Source of the DNA: Natronolimnobius baerhuensis
Lineage (GTDB): Archaea > Halobacteriota > Halobacteria > Halobacteriales > Natrialbaceae
Direction: 5' to 3'
Assembly (NCBI RefSeq): GCF_002177135.1
Contig: NZ_MWPH01000004.1
Coordinates: 1-64,000, forward strand
DNA length: 64,000 nucleotides
Shown: in pieces, positions 1-9,585 of the stretch
Layout of the letters: each line of letters opens with the position of its first letter
Numbering within the stretch: the stretch's first letter is position 1
Notes under the pieces: generated by a model
Databases searched by the model: none
Told to the model about the DNA's origin: nothing
Seen by the model: only the letters and a program-made list of their open reading frames with translations
Position numbers and translations under genes: made by a program

Positions 1-112
1 CAGAGCGGCGAGGTGCCTCCCGTACCCATCCCGAACACGGAAGATAAGCTCGCCTGCGTATCGGTTAGTACTGGAGTGGGCGACCCTCTGGGAACGCGGA
101 TTCGCCGCCCCA
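1..112 (+). rRNA. rrf: 5S ribosomal RNA, 3' part (5' end outside window)
   Basis: The first 112 bases contain the conserved 5S core CCCGTACCCATCCCGAACAC, followed by GGAAGATAAGC, AGTACTGGAGTG and the closing strand CGCCGCCCC. About a dozen bases of the 5' strand lie before the window. This is the last gene of an rRNA operon read rightward. The 16S and 23S genes should lie to the left. Confidence 0.95.
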
Positions 113-128
113 TTCATACTTTCATATC

Positions 129-167
129 GCTTCACAGAGCGACGGCAGTGCTCTGTGGAGCTTTTTG
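129..167 (+). terminator. Hairpin-plus-T terminator after the 5S gene
   Basis: CACAGAGC (133-140) pairs perfectly with GCTCTGTG (150-157) across a 9-nt loop. A CTTTTTG tract follows at 161-167. It lies 20 nt after the 5S RNA and probably ends the rRNA operon. No tRNA gene lies between it and the 5S gene. Confidence 0.75.
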
Positions 168-347
168 TATGCCTTTTGGGCAGTCGTTTTTGGAACGTCG
201 ATACCGCGAGATCCCGTTAATTGAGAGAAAAGCGTTGTTCACAGAACTCCGATGAGTTTGGCGAACAGTACTGTTCTCCCAGTTCCTACTGAGTAAAAAA
301 CCCGATAGCGTCAATCGGTTTTGGCCTGCAGTTCAGGGTCTGACTGG

Positions 348-1691
348 CTAGACCAGTTGGATAATATTTCCGTTCGTCGTCGTATGGAGGTCTTCTCCAA
401 GTGTGTATCCCTTGTCCGATGCGAGATCGACATAGCCGGAGAACCCGCTGAGGTCCTGATGCGCAGGAATGATGTTCTGTGGCTGGAGTGCCTCGAGCAT
501 CGTGTAATGGCCTTCCTGACAAAGGTGGCCGGAGACGTGGATATCGGAGTAGACGCGTGCGCCTTGCATGCCGAGGAGTTTCTCGGCTTGATATCGTTGC
601 CCTTCGTTGGTCGGTTCTGGGATTACGCGTGCGGAGAAGACTACCTTATCGCCCTCATCCAGTTCGTAGGGCGTTTCGCCACGGGCCATCCGGGTCAACA
701 TTGCGCGTGGTTCGCCCTGGTGACCGGTGACGACTGGCAAGTAGTTCTCTTTCCCATCGTTCATGATCTGCTCGAGTTTCTGTTCGATGGCGTGTCGATA
801 GCCGACCATCTCGACATCCGATGGGAAATCGACGCCGATTCGTTTCGCCGTCCCGGAGTACGTCTCCATCGACCGCCCGAGCAAGAGCGGTTCACGGCCA
901 ATATCTCGCGCAAATTCGATGAGTGATTTTACCCTGGCGATATGGCTCGAGAACGTTGTGGCGACGATGCCGCCATCGTAATCTTCCATACTGTAGAGCG
1001 TGTCCCGAAGGTGCTCTCGAGCGACGCTTTCAGAGGGCGTGCGCCCTTTCTTGTTCGCGTTGGTACAGTCTTCGATGTAACAGAGAACACCGTTGTCTTC
1101 GCGGCCGAGTTCACGAAATCGCTCCATGTCGATTGGATCGCCGATGACGGGCGTGTGGTCCATCCGCTTGTCCAACCCGTAGACGATTGCGCCCTCGGGC
1201 GTGTGGAGTACTGGATTGATCGCCTGGATGATCGAGTGGGTGACGTTGACGAACTCGAGTTCACAGCCCTCGTCACCGATTGTCATCGTTTCGCCGGCTT
1301 CCATCTCGATGAGGTCGCTATCGGTGTCGAATTTCTGCTCTTCCTCGAGTTCGCCTTTGACGAGTTCGAGCGTGAACGGAGTTGCGACGATTGGTGCGTC
1401 GTACCGATGTGCGAGTTTACTGATTGCGCCGATGTGATCGAGGTGGCCGTGTGTCGGAACGATTGCTTGGACGTCACCCTCGAGGTCGTTCATGATCCGA
1501 TCATCAGGGATTGCACCCATGTCGATCAGATCGAGGCTGTGCATTCCTTCGGTTCGAAGGTTATCGTGAATAAGGACTTTTGACAGATTAAGCCCCATGT
1601 CAAAGATCACGATATCAGAACCTGCACGGACAGCAGTCATTTGCCGGCCGACTTCTTCATACCCGCCGATTGTTGCAATTTCAATTTCCAT
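348..1691 (-). CDS. rnj: RNase J-like beta-CASP metallo-beta-lactamase ribonuclease
   Basis: A 447-residue metallo-beta-lactamase/beta-CASP protein, the expected size for archaeal RNase J, a Zn-dependent 5'-3' exonuclease in RNA decay and processing. The zinc motif HGHLDH is at residues 81-86. Further metal or beta-CASP motifs are TGHQGEP in the middle and [10 protein letters not shown] and IPAHQD near the C terminus. The N terminus ([15 protein letters not shown]) matches the family start, so the first ATG is kept. It stands alone, convergent with the rRNA operon. The family assignment is strong; in vivo substrates cannot be read from sequence. Confidence 0.9.
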   Translation of the reverse strand: MEIEIATIGGYEEVGRQMTAVRAGSDIVIFDMGLNLSKVLIHDNLRTEGMHSLDLIDMGAIPDDRIMNDLEGDVQAIVPTHGHLDHIGAISKLAHRYDAPIVATPFTLELVKGELEEEQKFDTDSDLIEMEAGETMTIGDEGCELEFVNVTHSIIQAINPVLHTPEGAIVYGLDKRMDHTPVIGDPIDMERFRELGREDNGVLCYIEDCTNANKKGRTPSESVAREHLRDTLYSMEDYDGGIVATTFSSHIARVKSLIEFARDIGREPLLLGRSMETYSGTAKRIGVDFPSDVEMVGYRHAIEQKLEQIMNDGKENYLPVVTGHQGEPRAMLTRMARGETPYELDEGDKVVFSARVIPEPTNEGQRYQAEKLLGMQGARVYSDIHVSGHLCQEGHYTMLEALQPQNIIPAHQDLSGFSGYVDLASDKGYTLGEDLHTTTNGNIIQLV

Positions 1692-2063
1692 TGATAGATC
1701 CGATCAGAGCTGTCCAGACGACGCAGCCGGTACGGCCACGAAATAGTGGAACGGGAACGTTCGTGAGATGTACACGCCGGGTATGCCCGTCGATGGGACT
1801 CACTCTAAAACGTCCGTCCCAACTGCATCGAGGACGGCGCTTCTTTCGGTTATCTGAACAACGGTCCTCCGCACCTAAGTATCCTCAGGTTATAGGCAGG
1901 AGAGACAACACCCGCCAGAACTGCGACCCTCGAGCAAACGAAGTTGTGATCCGCTCGAGGCTGACCAGTCAGCCCCTCCTTCTACACCGATGGACTCGAA
2001 TGGTAGTGCTGCCGAGTCGCCACCGTTGTCAGAGGCACACACCCCGACTCGGCAACCGTTCAC

Positions 2064-2147
2064 TATCGTAGCTATTGAAACTCACTGCACACCTGATCGC
2101 AGGATAGCGTTGCGATCTGTGTGTAACTCGTTTCAAAAGCTATGCTC
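2064..2147 (-). repeat. Dispersed 84-bp palindromic repeat, copy 1 (degenerate, inverted)
   Basis: In reverse orientation this reads as the family consensus: TATCGTAGCTATTGAAA at one end, the ACTGCACACCTGATCGCA arm, and TGCGATCTGTGTGTAACTCG on the other side. Terminal matches are imperfect, suggesting an old copy. Confidence 0.8.
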
Positions 2148-2401
2148 TGCACCCAGATGTTTGCGGACCCATTGTGTGTGTGGTCCGTAAGCATGTGGGT
2201 GCGTTCGTCATAGGATCATCGACGAGTTGCTTTTTCGTTATAGTATGATAGTATGGAAAACGGAAATGGGAGGCCTTGTACTAGGTAGCTTATCTATTGT
2301 TGCTGGAGGATAACTGCCATGAGTATTCTATCCGGCTATAGCCCGTATTTGGACAAGTTCAGTTACCGACGTTGCGTTGGTTCATCAACCAAGAGAGACA
2401 A

Positions 2402-2484
2402 TATAGTAGCCACTGCAAGGCAATGCATACCAGACCGAAGGATACCATGAGATCAGTGTATAACTCGTCTCAAGAGCTACTATC
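2402..2484 (-). repeat. Dispersed 84-bp palindromic repeat, copy 2 (most degenerate)
   Basis: Recognised by the intact end TATAGTAGCCACTGCAA, the inner GATCAGTGTATAACTCGTC and the closing CTACTAT. The central stem is largely lost. It is in the same inverted orientation as copy 1. Confidence 0.7.
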
Positions 2485-2963
2485 GCTCTCCGTGGACAAT
2501 AGAGGACTCCGATCTCCTGTACGCCACGAACAACTCGATCTCTTGCAGCCATCGAACGGTTGACGACCCACATTGCTCCCGGACAGTGGTCATGCTCGTC
2601 GCTACAGTATCAGTTCTCATAGTAGGGGAATATATATTTTCAATAATACTAATATATAGGACATGTCCGTAGAACTGATGGGGCTGCCGAAACGGATTTC
2701 GAGTCGGCTACCCCACACATGCTGTACCACGCTGGACGCCACAGACTGCGCCCCGACAATGAAGTCCACCACGTTTTGCATTGTCTTTCATACTGCCGGA
2801 CAAAACGAGTGGCAGCTGTTCAACCGAGCGGGGGTCGAAAATCGTCACTGACTGTTATGCAGTCGTATCACCATAGTCATGACTGGAATTAATCACACAC
2901 CGCTCCGTTTCCGCCCCAGCAATCGCTTCTTTTATCATCTATGTGTGGGAATAGGAGCCATAC

Positions 2964-4457
2964 ATGGCTGATGCAACGGTAACCGTACACAGTGAAGCAG
3001 TTGTTGGGCACATTAATCCAGAGTTCCACGGACACTTTTCGGAACACCTTGGGCGATGTGTTTACGAGGGACTCTGGCACAGCGACAGCGCTGATGAGGA
3101 TGGCTACCGTGAGGACGTCCTCGAGTTGATCAAGGATCTCGACATTCCTGTGCTTCGGTGGCCCGGCGGCTGTTTCGCGGATGACTATCACTGGGAAGAC
3201 GGTGTCGGCCCGCAAGAAGACCGGCCACGGCGACGAAACCTCTTCTGGGCACAGGGTCCGGAGGAAGTTCCCGAAGAGTCCAACGCCTTTGGTACCGACG
3301 AGTTCCTGCAGTTCTGTGAAGCTGTTGGCACGGAGCCCTATCTGGCTGCTAACGTTGGCTCTGGCGATCCACAGGAGGCTGCTGACTGGGTCGAATACTG
3401 TAACTACGATGGCGACACGGAACTTGCAGACCGTCGACGAGAGAACGGTCACGACGACCCCTACGAGGTGAAATACTGGGGGCTTGGAAACGAAAACTGG
3501 GGCTGTGGTGGCCGGATGAGTCCTGAACAGTACGCCCGTGAATACCGGCGCTTTGCCACCTACGTCGGTACCCAGTCGGGACTGATGTTCGAGCACGACC
3601 TCGAGCTCATTGCCTGTGGCTTCGAACACCACGAATGGAATCGCCGCTTCCTCGAGGAGATTGCAGATAGTTCGTGGGGACCAGAGTTCCCGCTTGACCA
3701 TCTTACCCTGCATCACTACTACGGCCAGACAATGACCGTCTCCGAGTCAGACGAGGACGACTACGATACGTTCCTCGCTGACGCACTCGAGACTGACGGT
3801 CATATCGAAGCGATTGCCGGCGCGATTGACGCTATCGCGACGACCCGTGACATCGGTGTCATCGTCGACGAGTGGGGTGCCTGGCATCCCGAAGCAGTCT
3901 CGGAAAACGGCCTCGAGCAGCCAGGGACGGTTCTCGATGCACTCTCTGCAGCGGCTGTCCTTGACATTTTCAATGACCACAGTGACGTGGTGACGATGTC
4001 GAACATCGCGCAGACGATCAACGTCCTCCAGTGTCTCGTCGAGACCGACGAAGACGAGGCGTGGGCGCGCCCAACCTACCACGTCTTCGACTCCTACGCG
4101 CCGCACAAAGGCAACGATGCGATTCAGACGTCGGTTAGCACGCCGACCCGCGACGTCGAGGATGATCGCGAACTCCCACTCGTGCAGGGATCGGCCTCAA
4201 CTGATGGCGACGAGACGTTCATTTCACTGACGAACCTCGATTGCCGTGAGGAGCAGACAGTTGCAGTGACTGTCGAAGGCACAACGCCAGACGCGGTTGA
4301 AGCGACCCTGCTGTTTGGTGACCACGAACCGAGCGCAACGGTTACCCCGGACAACGCTGCCGAGTTCGAACCGGAAGCAACCGACGTGGATGTCGATGGG
4401 AACACGATTAGCGTCGACCTGCCGCCGGCGACGGTCGCGACGCTTACGCTCTCGTAG
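2964..4457 (+). CDS. Alpha-L-arabinofuranosidase, GH51
   Basis: A 497-residue intracellular GH51 enzyme that releases terminal arabinofuranosyl units from arabinan or arabinoxylan fragments. The family N terminus is visible (FHGHFSEHLGRCVYEGLW, then VLRWPGGCFADDYHW). The probable acid/base is Glu177 in GLGNENWGCGG and the probable nucleophile Glu303 in IVDEWGAWHP. The C-terminal beta-sandwich follows from about residue 390. There is no signal peptide, so it should act on imported oligosaccharides. The TATA-like TTTTATC about 28 bp upstream implies a leaderless mRNA. It stands alone, but the window's sugar transporters and GH88-like hydrolase fit plant-polymer use. Confidence 0.93.
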   Translation: MADATVTVHSEAVVGHINPEFHGHFSEHLGRCVYEGLWHSDSADEDGYREDVLELIKDLDIPVLRWPGGCFADDYHWEDGVGPQEDRPRRRNLFWAQGPEEVPEESNAFGTDEFLQFCEAVGTEPYLAANVGSGDPQEAADWVEYCNYDGDTELADRRRENGHDDPYEVKYWGLGNENWGCGGRMSPEQYAREYRRFATYVGTQSGLMFEHDLELIACGFEHHEWNRRFLEEIADSSWGPEFPLDHLTLHHYYGQTMTVSESDEDDYDTFLADALETDGHIEAIAGAIDAIATTRDIGVIVDEWGAWHPEAVSENGLEQPGTVLDALSAAAVLDIFNDHSDVVTMSNIAQTINVLQCLVETDEDEAWARPTYHVFDSYAPHKGNDAIQTSVSTPTRDVEDDRELPLVQGSASTDGDETFISLTNLDCREEQTVAVTVEGTTPDAVEATLLFGDHEPSATVTPDNAAEFEPEATDVDVDGNTISVDLPPATVATLTLS

Positions 4458-4674
4458 CGACGGCAGCGCTCGATTCGAACGCGAGTATAGTACAATTTAT
4501 TGTCTTTTTCTATCAAATATATCTATTTTATAAAAAGTGTGGCACCTCCAGCATACGTCTCTATTGTGACGCTATTCACCTCACAATCAATTTCTGTGAA
4601 TGAACAGTCGACTTATGCCGGTCGTCAACCCCTTATATACTACCACAATGTCCCGTCGTATCCTCACTCGAGTC

Positions 4675-4881
4675 ATGAATCAGTTCACTGCCTCGAGAAC
4701 GGTCGATGAAACGCACCAAGAGCCGGCAGAGTCACAACCAGTAACTGAACTGTACACCTGTACAACCTGTGATGAAACCTATATTAAATCCGACATGGAA
4801 CAGTGCCCACAGTGCGACGAGGCGGTTGAGAAGACGCCAACGTTCGCTGAGTTGGGGCTTGGACCTGACTCCAGAACGTGA
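4675..4881 (+). CDS. Small zinc-ribbon protein
   Basis: A 68-residue protein with two CxxC knuckles, YTCTTCDETY and EQCPQCDEA, that would bind one zinc ion. Small proteins of this type are abundant in haloarchaea and mostly uncharacterised. The ATG at 4675 is preferred over in-frame ATGs at 4600 and 4648 because a TATA box (CTTATATAC, 4632-4640) predicts transcription starting near 4660. The C terminus FAELGLGPDSRT is acidic. Function unknown. Confidence 0.7.
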   Translation: MNQFTASRTVDETHQEPAESQPVTELYTCTTCDETYIKSDMEQCPQCDEAVEKTPTFAELGLGPDSRT

Positions 4882-4924
4882 TTGATACTGGGAATTTGTA
4901 CTCGAGAGCGACAACGTCGCGTTC

Positions 4925-7099
4925 TTAGCATCGGTTTTCTGACTCTGTCTCAGTCGAAATCTCGAACCGAGCGCCACCTGTCGACCCGTCGGTGATCGTT
5001 AGTTCCCAGTCGTGTGAGTTGATGACCTCGGCCACGATATGGAGTCCGTAGCCGGTTCCATCGGCTGCCGTCGTATAGCCCGCATCGAAAATGTTGTCTC
5101 GAGTCGTCTCGGGAATCCCCGGGCCGTCGTCTTCGACGTAGAACCCCGTCTGCGTGTCGCCGACAGTGATTGTGACGTCCTCACCAACGTGTTCAACCGC
5201 GTTTCGGAACAGATTTTCGAAGACCTGCTGGAGTTGTTTCCGGTCGGCCTGAATCGTCTTCCCTGTCTCGGTAGTGAGCGTGGCTGTCTCCGTTGCGTTT
5301 GTCGTCCAACAGTCTTCGATGACCGACTCGAGGCTCACGGATTCGATTTCCATTGCTCGATCACCGACCTGAGCGAGTGCAAGTACGTCTTCGATGAGGG
5401 CGTCCATTCGCGTGAGTGCGTAGTCGATATCCTCTACATGCTCACTCTCACACTCGTCTTTGAGGAGTTCGAGACGACCCTGTGCGAGTTGGAGTGGATT
5501 TTGAAGGTCGTGGCTGACGATGCTCGTAAAGCGGTCCAGCCGTTCATTTCGCTCGAGGAGTTCCTGCCGTTGGGCTTTCTGTTCGGTGATATCGCGATCT
5601 ATTGCGACGAATCGGTCGTTTCCCTCCAGATCGAGTCGGATAAGATGGATTTCGACGGGCATCGTCGTTCCGTCTGCACGCTCGAGTTCGCCTTCGAAGC
5701 GTCGTGGCGAATTCGTCGGGAGGGAGTTCCAGAACGGTTGCCCTCGCTCTGGACTGGCAGTTGGGTCCAACTCCCAGACTGCTTTGCCAATCAGTTCCTC
5801 CGCTGTGTAGCCGAGTTCGTTGCACAGTCGCTGGTTGACGTCACGGATGATACCCGCAGCGTCGTGGATCGCAATCATGTCTGGCGAGTGCTCGAGGAGA
5901 GCCTCGAGGCGTGCTGTTTGTGCGCGTAATTTTGATTCGTGGGTTTTCTCCCTCGTCACGTCGTTCTGGAAGCCGACGAAGTATTCGATCTCGCCATCGT
6001 CATCGAACAACGGAGCGATTCGGACACGATTCCAGAATTCGGTGCCGTCTTTTCGGTAGTTCCGAAGGTCAACAGTAACCGGTTTCTCGGCGTCGATTGC
6101 ATCTCGGAGTCGACGTCGCGGCTTGTCGGCTGTTCGCTCTCCCTGCAGAAATCGGCAGTTTCGACCGAGGACCTCGTCTTCGTCGTAGCCGGTGAGAGTG
6201 GTGAACTCGTTGTTGACGTAAATGAGTGGATTGTCTTCGGCCGTGGGGTCGGTAAGTGAGATACCAATCGGGGCTTTGTCCATTGCACGTGTCTTCACTG
6301 TCAGTTCTGTTTCGACGGCTTCGTCCGGCGTTGGATCCGAGAGCGTGCAAATGAGCGACCCATCATCTGTGTACGACAGGGTGTGCTCAACAGTGATTCC
6401 GTCTCCATCGCGTCGCCGTAGTCTCGTCTGGCCCTGCCAACGCCCTTCTCGTGCTGCAGGGAGTACCTCGTTGTAAATCTCGTCGGTGTTATCATCGTAA
6501 TAGAGTATCTCCCAGTGTTCACCGACGAGGTCCTCGCGTTCATATCCAAGCAGGTCTGCATACGTCGAGTTCAGATACTCAATTTGGCCGTCTTCGCTCA
6601 AAATTGCGATGCCGTCATGAGCTGTCTCAATTGCCTCAAGTCCACGATTGAGGTGGCGATCAGCCCAGTAGTGTTCGACCGCGTTCTGGATCCGATTGGC
6701 AAGAACGGTGTACTGTTCAGACCCACCGCCTTTCTGGAGATACTCCGTGACGCCGGCAGTGATCGCTTCACTTGCAATCTCTTCCGAGCCTTTTCCCGTA
6801 AAGAGAATAAACGGCAGTTTCGGATTCTCCTCACGAACATGATGGAGTACCTCGAGTCCGTTCAGTACCGGCATATCGTAGTCACAGACAACGCAATCAA
6901 ACTCGAGGGCTCCCGAATGAAGTGTTGTGAGCGCCTCCTGTGGGTCCGTTTCAGTGTGGACGGTAAATGCCTCACGTTCGCGCTCGAGGAACGTTGCGAC
7001 GAGATCCGCAAAGCTTTGATCGTCTTCGATGTGCAGGATGTGGATATCTGCGACGTCAGGGCCGAGAACTGAGGGGGTGGGTGAGAAGTTCGCACACAT
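4925..7099 (-). CDS. Hybrid REC-PAS sensor histidine kinase
   Basis: About 724 residues, soluble. A receiver domain comes first (acidic pair in HIEDDQSF, probable phospho-acceptor Asp73 in VVCDYDMP, conserved Lys in FTGKG). Three PAS domains follow; the second carries the NCRFLQGE stretch typical of flavin- or LOV-like PAS folds. Then a HisKA domain with phospho-acceptor His in SIVSHDLQNP and a C-terminal HATPase (N box NLFRNAVEH, G box DDGPGIP, GTGYGLHIV). The ATG at 7099 is chosen over an upstream start at 7156 because a TATA-like TTTATATT lies at about 7140-7147 on this strand. No dedicated output regulator is adjacent. Confidence 0.88.
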   Translation of the reverse strand: MCANFSPTPSVLGPDVADIHILHIEDDQSFADLVATFLEREREAFTVHTETDPQEALTTLHSGALEFDCVVCDYDMPVLNGLEVLHHVREENPKLPFILFTGKGSEEIASEAITAGVTEYLQKGGGSEQYTVLANRIQNAVEHYWADRHLNRGLEAIETAHDGIAILSEDGQIEYLNSTYADLLGYEREDLVGEHWEILYYDDNTDEIYNEVLPAAREGRWQGQTRLRRRDGDGITVEHTLSYTDDGSLICTLSDPTPDEAVETELTVKTRAMDKAPIGISLTDPTAEDNPLIYVNNEFTTLTGYDEDEVLGRNCRFLQGERTADKPRRRLRDAIDAEKPVTVDLRNYRKDGTEFWNRVRIAPLFDDDGEIEYFVGFQNDVTREKTHESKLRAQTARLEALLEHSPDMIAIHDAAGIIRDVNQRLCNELGYTAEELIGKAVWELDPTASPERGQPFWNSLPTNSPRRFEGELERADGTTMPVEIHLIRLDLEGNDRFVAIDRDITEQKAQRQELLERNERLDRFTSIVSHDLQNPLQLAQGRLELLKDECESEHVEDIDYALTRMDALIEDVLALAQVGDRAMEIESVSLESVIEDCWTTNATETATLTTETGKTIQADRKQLQQVFENLFRNAVEHVGEDVTITVGDTQTGFYVEDDGPGIPETTRDNIFDAGYTTAADGTGYGLHIVAEVINSHDWELTITDGSTGGARFEISTETESENRC

Positions 7100-7182
7100 A
7101 GGAACGTGACTGATAGTGTGAATACTTGCAACAGCAATATAAATGCCTTGCCTCACACAGGTTGACTCCGGTTAGAAAACAA

Positions 7183-7340
7183 TCACAAGCGGTAGCTGGC
7201 AATTTCATCGGAGTTACAGTGTGGACACGACTCAGTCTCGGCCTCAAGGGTTGTCCCACAGCGTCGAACTCACACAGGCTCGTGGCCTCTCGTGCTCCCG
7301 TCAACCGCTGTTTCAGTCGGTGAAACAGATTGGTGTTCAA
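7183..7340 (-). pseudogene. Frameshifted small zinc-ribbon gene
   Basis: Reading leftward, one frame gives an N terminus NLFHRLKQRLTGAREATSLC. The next frame gives CGTTLEAETESCPHCNS followed by DEIASYRL and a stop. Together they would form a ~52-residue zinc ribbon (CxxC...CxxC), a common haloarchaeal small-protein type. One missing base near 7265 breaks the frame. The position expected for the start codon reads TTG, not ATG, and repeat copy 3 begins 25 bp upstream. Decay is the simplest reading; a sequencing error at the frameshift is the alternative. Confidence 0.6.
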
Positions 7341-7364
7341 CTCGTGAGCGTCTCGACCGGTCGA

Positions 7365-7448
7365 TATAGTAACAACTGCAACGAGTTACACACTGTTCGA
7401 ACAACTGTCGTGCGATTAGGTGTGCACAGACTTTCAGTGGCTAGTATA
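7365..7448 (+). repeat. Dispersed 84-bp palindromic repeat, copy 3
   Basis: Starts TATAGTAACAACTGCAACG and ends TTTCAGTGGCTAGTATA. The outer termini are near consensus. The left arm of the central stem is altered (CTGTTCGAAC instead of CTGATCGCAC), so the hairpin is weakened. It lies between the decayed zinc-ribbon gene and the MFS gene. Confidence 0.88.
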
Positions 7449-7744
7449 GTAGTGACGATTTCGATGTCAGACTTATTTGAATAGAATAAAACCAATCTGA
7501 TATAAGTTTATATTGGAGGGGTTTTGTGCTCGAGAGAGTTGACAGAATTCTCCAATCAAAACTCGGAGGAAAGTGAGTTTAAGTAGTGTTTGTATATCTC
7601 CATCTCAGAGTAAAACATAAAATATTCGTTATTTTTCTAATTATGCTATATTTCTTAGCAATACCTGCTGTATCGACTGGGGAAGCATAATCGATACGTA
7701 TTCGTGTCGCCGTCGCGGTGTACGTAGCGGATAGCGATCAGTCG

Positions 7745-8917
7745 ATGGAATGGCGATATCGTGAGACTGTGCTGGCGCTGTGTACGCTTGCGTTTTTCGT
7801 GACGATGGTCGGTCGGCTGGCGATCAGCCCCGTCCTTCCCGATATCGTCTCCACGTTTTCGACGACAAACGCGGTCGTCGGCCTCTCGTTGACGGGAATG
7901 TGGCTTGCCTACGGACTAGCCCAATATCCGAGTGGGTTGCTGGCTGACCGATACGGCGAGCGACTGATCATCCTCATCGCCGTCGGTGGAACAGCGGGTG
8001 CGGCCTTGCTAGTCGCACTGGCACCCGCGTTGTGGCTGTTTTTCGGCGCGACGGTCCTTCTTGGCGGCGTTGCTGGGTTACACTACAGTGTGGCAACTGC
8101 CTTCCTCGCTCGCACCTACGAATCGGTCGGCACTGCAATCGGTGTTCACAATGCCGGCGGGACCGTCGCTGGCCTGGTCGCTCCGATTGCCGTCGCGTGG
8201 CTCGCCGTCCAATTTGGCTGGCGCGTGGCGGTGGGAACCGTCGCCATTGTTGGTATTCCCGTCGCCGTTGTCTTCGCCTTGAAGATTCGCTCACCCGAGC
8301 CGCGGTATCCCGAGACGCCACTTCGAAAGCGAGTTGACCCAGAGACTGCCAGCGCAGTCCTCACGCGGCCAGCGGTTGCGTTCACCCTCCTCATCTCCAT
8401 CGTCGGTGAGTTCGCCTGGCAGGGGACAGCATCGTTCCTCCCGACGTTTCTCATCGAGCACCACAACGTCTCAACCGCGCTCGCTGGAGCGATTTTCTCG
8501 GCGTACTTCGTCGTTCAGGGCGTTGCCCAGATCGGCGTCGGTGCCGTCTCGGATCGGGTTGGACGAGACGGCACTCTCGCCGCCTGCCTGTTCGCTGGTG
8601 CCGTTGGCTACGGTATTCTCATCGCGATGTCTGGTCTCGGATGGCTGCTCGTCGGCGTCGCACTGCTGGGTGTTGCGATGAGCTTCGATGCGGCGTCGAT
8701 GCCCCGCTTTTTCCGTGCGTTTTCGACGGCCGAACGAAACACCAGTTTTGGTCTCGTTCGAACGATCTACATGATCATCGCGGCGACTGGGTCAGTCGTC
8801 GTCGGTGCACTGGCCGATTTCGCCGGCTGGTCCATCTCGTTTGGTGTCCTCGGTGGACTCCTCACGCTCGTCGGCGTCGCAATCGTACTCAACTGGCTGT
8901 TCGACTGGGGGTACTGA
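7745..8917 (+). CDS. MFS transporter
   Basis: About 390 residues with roughly twelve hydrophobic helices. The MFS loop 2-3 motif is GLLADRYGERL and the equivalent after helix 8 is GAVSDRVGRDG, marking the two six-helix halves. It should be a proton- or ion-coupled transporter in the cytoplasmic membrane. The substrate is not evident. The ATG at 7745 begins just before helix 1 (MEWRYRETVLALCTLAFF); an in-frame GTG at 7718 would add nine residues. The nearly 300 bp upstream is AT-rich without another gene. The downstream neighbour is convergent. Confidence 0.88.
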   Translation: MEWRYRETVLALCTLAFFVTMVGRLAISPVLPDIVSTFSTTNAVVGLSLTGMWLAYGLAQYPSGLLADRYGERLIILIAVGGTAGAALLVALAPALWLFFGATVLLGGVAGLHYSVATAFLARTYESVGTAIGVHNAGGTVAGLVAPIAVAWLAVQFGWRVAVGTVAIVGIPVAVVFALKIRSPEPRYPETPLRKRVDPETASAVLTRPAVAFTLLISIVGEFAWQGTASFLPTFLIEHHNVSTALAGAIFSAYFVVQGVAQIGVGAVSDRVGRDGTLAACLFAGAVGYGILIAMSGLGWLLVGVALLGVAMSFDAASMPRFFRAFSTAERNTSFGLVRTIYMIIAATGSVVVGALADFAGWSISFGVLGGLLTLVGVAIVLNWLFDWGY

Positions 8918-8968
8918 CCCGCCCAAGCCCATTCGAGAGGCCAACCGACTCGAGCAGGCACGTCCCTG

Positions 8969-9457
8969 TCACGGTGACTCTCCGTGCATCTCCTCGTACC
9001 GCCATTGGTATGAGTCGGGCATCACCTCTCGGTCGCCGTCGAAGAAGGGCTTGGGATCCGTCCCGCACTGGATGATGACGTTTCCCCAGGGGACGTACGC
9101 GCCGGTCCGGACGATGGCTTTCGCCTCCGAGCCGTGAGCGAGCACGTCTTCGTGTGGAATCGTCTCGAGGTCGGTCCCCGTGTCTCCATAGAGGTCCTGC
9201 AGGCGCTCGTCCATCTCGGGATTGTTCTCCGGGACGGCGTCTGCGTAGGTGACGGTTTCGGGGATCAGTTCGCCGTGGATCGCCTCGAGAACCTCGTAGA
9301 GACCTGGAACACCCCTGGTGAGCGCGAGGTCGATCCGCCAGGCGTCTTGCGGGATGGGAAAGCCCGCGTCGGTGACGATGAGGGTATCCGTATGCCCCAT
9401 ACTTGCGAGTGCGTGATTCAACTCCGCGTTGAGGATGCCGTGTTCGTCTCGTTTCAT
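8969..9457 (-). CDS. rbsD: D-ribose pyranase RbsD / FucU family mutarotase
   Basis: About 162 residues. The start MKRDEHGILNAELNHALASM aligns with the RbsD start; the upstream in-frame extension (10 residues) is not family-like, so 9457 is used. The GHTD histidine and DAGFPIP are the family active-site region. The C terminus holds VRTGAYVPWGNVIIQCG, the conserved closing strand. RbsD converts beta-pyranose to beta-furanose ribose; FucU does the same for fucose. Divergent from deoC and the ribokinase-like gene, which supports a pentose role. Confidence 0.85.
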   Translation of the reverse strand: MKRDEHGILNAELNHALASMGHTDTLIVTDAGFPIPQDAWRIDLALTRGVPGLYEVLEAIHGELIPETVTYADAVPENNPEMDERLQDLYGDTGTDLETIPHEDVLAHGSEAKAIVRTGAYVPWGNVIIQCGTDPKPFFDGDREVMPDSYQWRYEEMHGESP

Positions 9458-9585
9458 GTTGGCTCTTCTCACGATATATTGTGCCACAGTCTCCTTGAAG
9501 CTATTCCCAGGCAGGGCTGCTGTCGCCGGTGTGGGTTGCTATCCCATAACGTTTTCTCGCTTCACCGAATTGGAGTAGGTGTTCT

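Larger units (their letters stand above)
1692..2963. other. Gene-poor region with two degenerate repeats and an AT-rich promoter zone
   Basis: About 1.27 kb between RNase J and the GH51 gene. Short open frames here show no recognisable motif and no haloarchaeal acidic bias. It holds two diverged copies of the dispersed 84-bp repeat (2064-2147 and 2402-2484) and a very AT-rich stretch near 2620-2660. A TATA-like TTTTATC at about 2930-2936 fits a leaderless transcript for the gene starting at 2964. Confidence 0.6.

Noticed and set aside
942-1583. Long rightward open frame opposite RNase J
   Set aside because: It is antisense to a clearly recognised RNase J gene and its sequence mirrors GC-rich codon use; no family motif.
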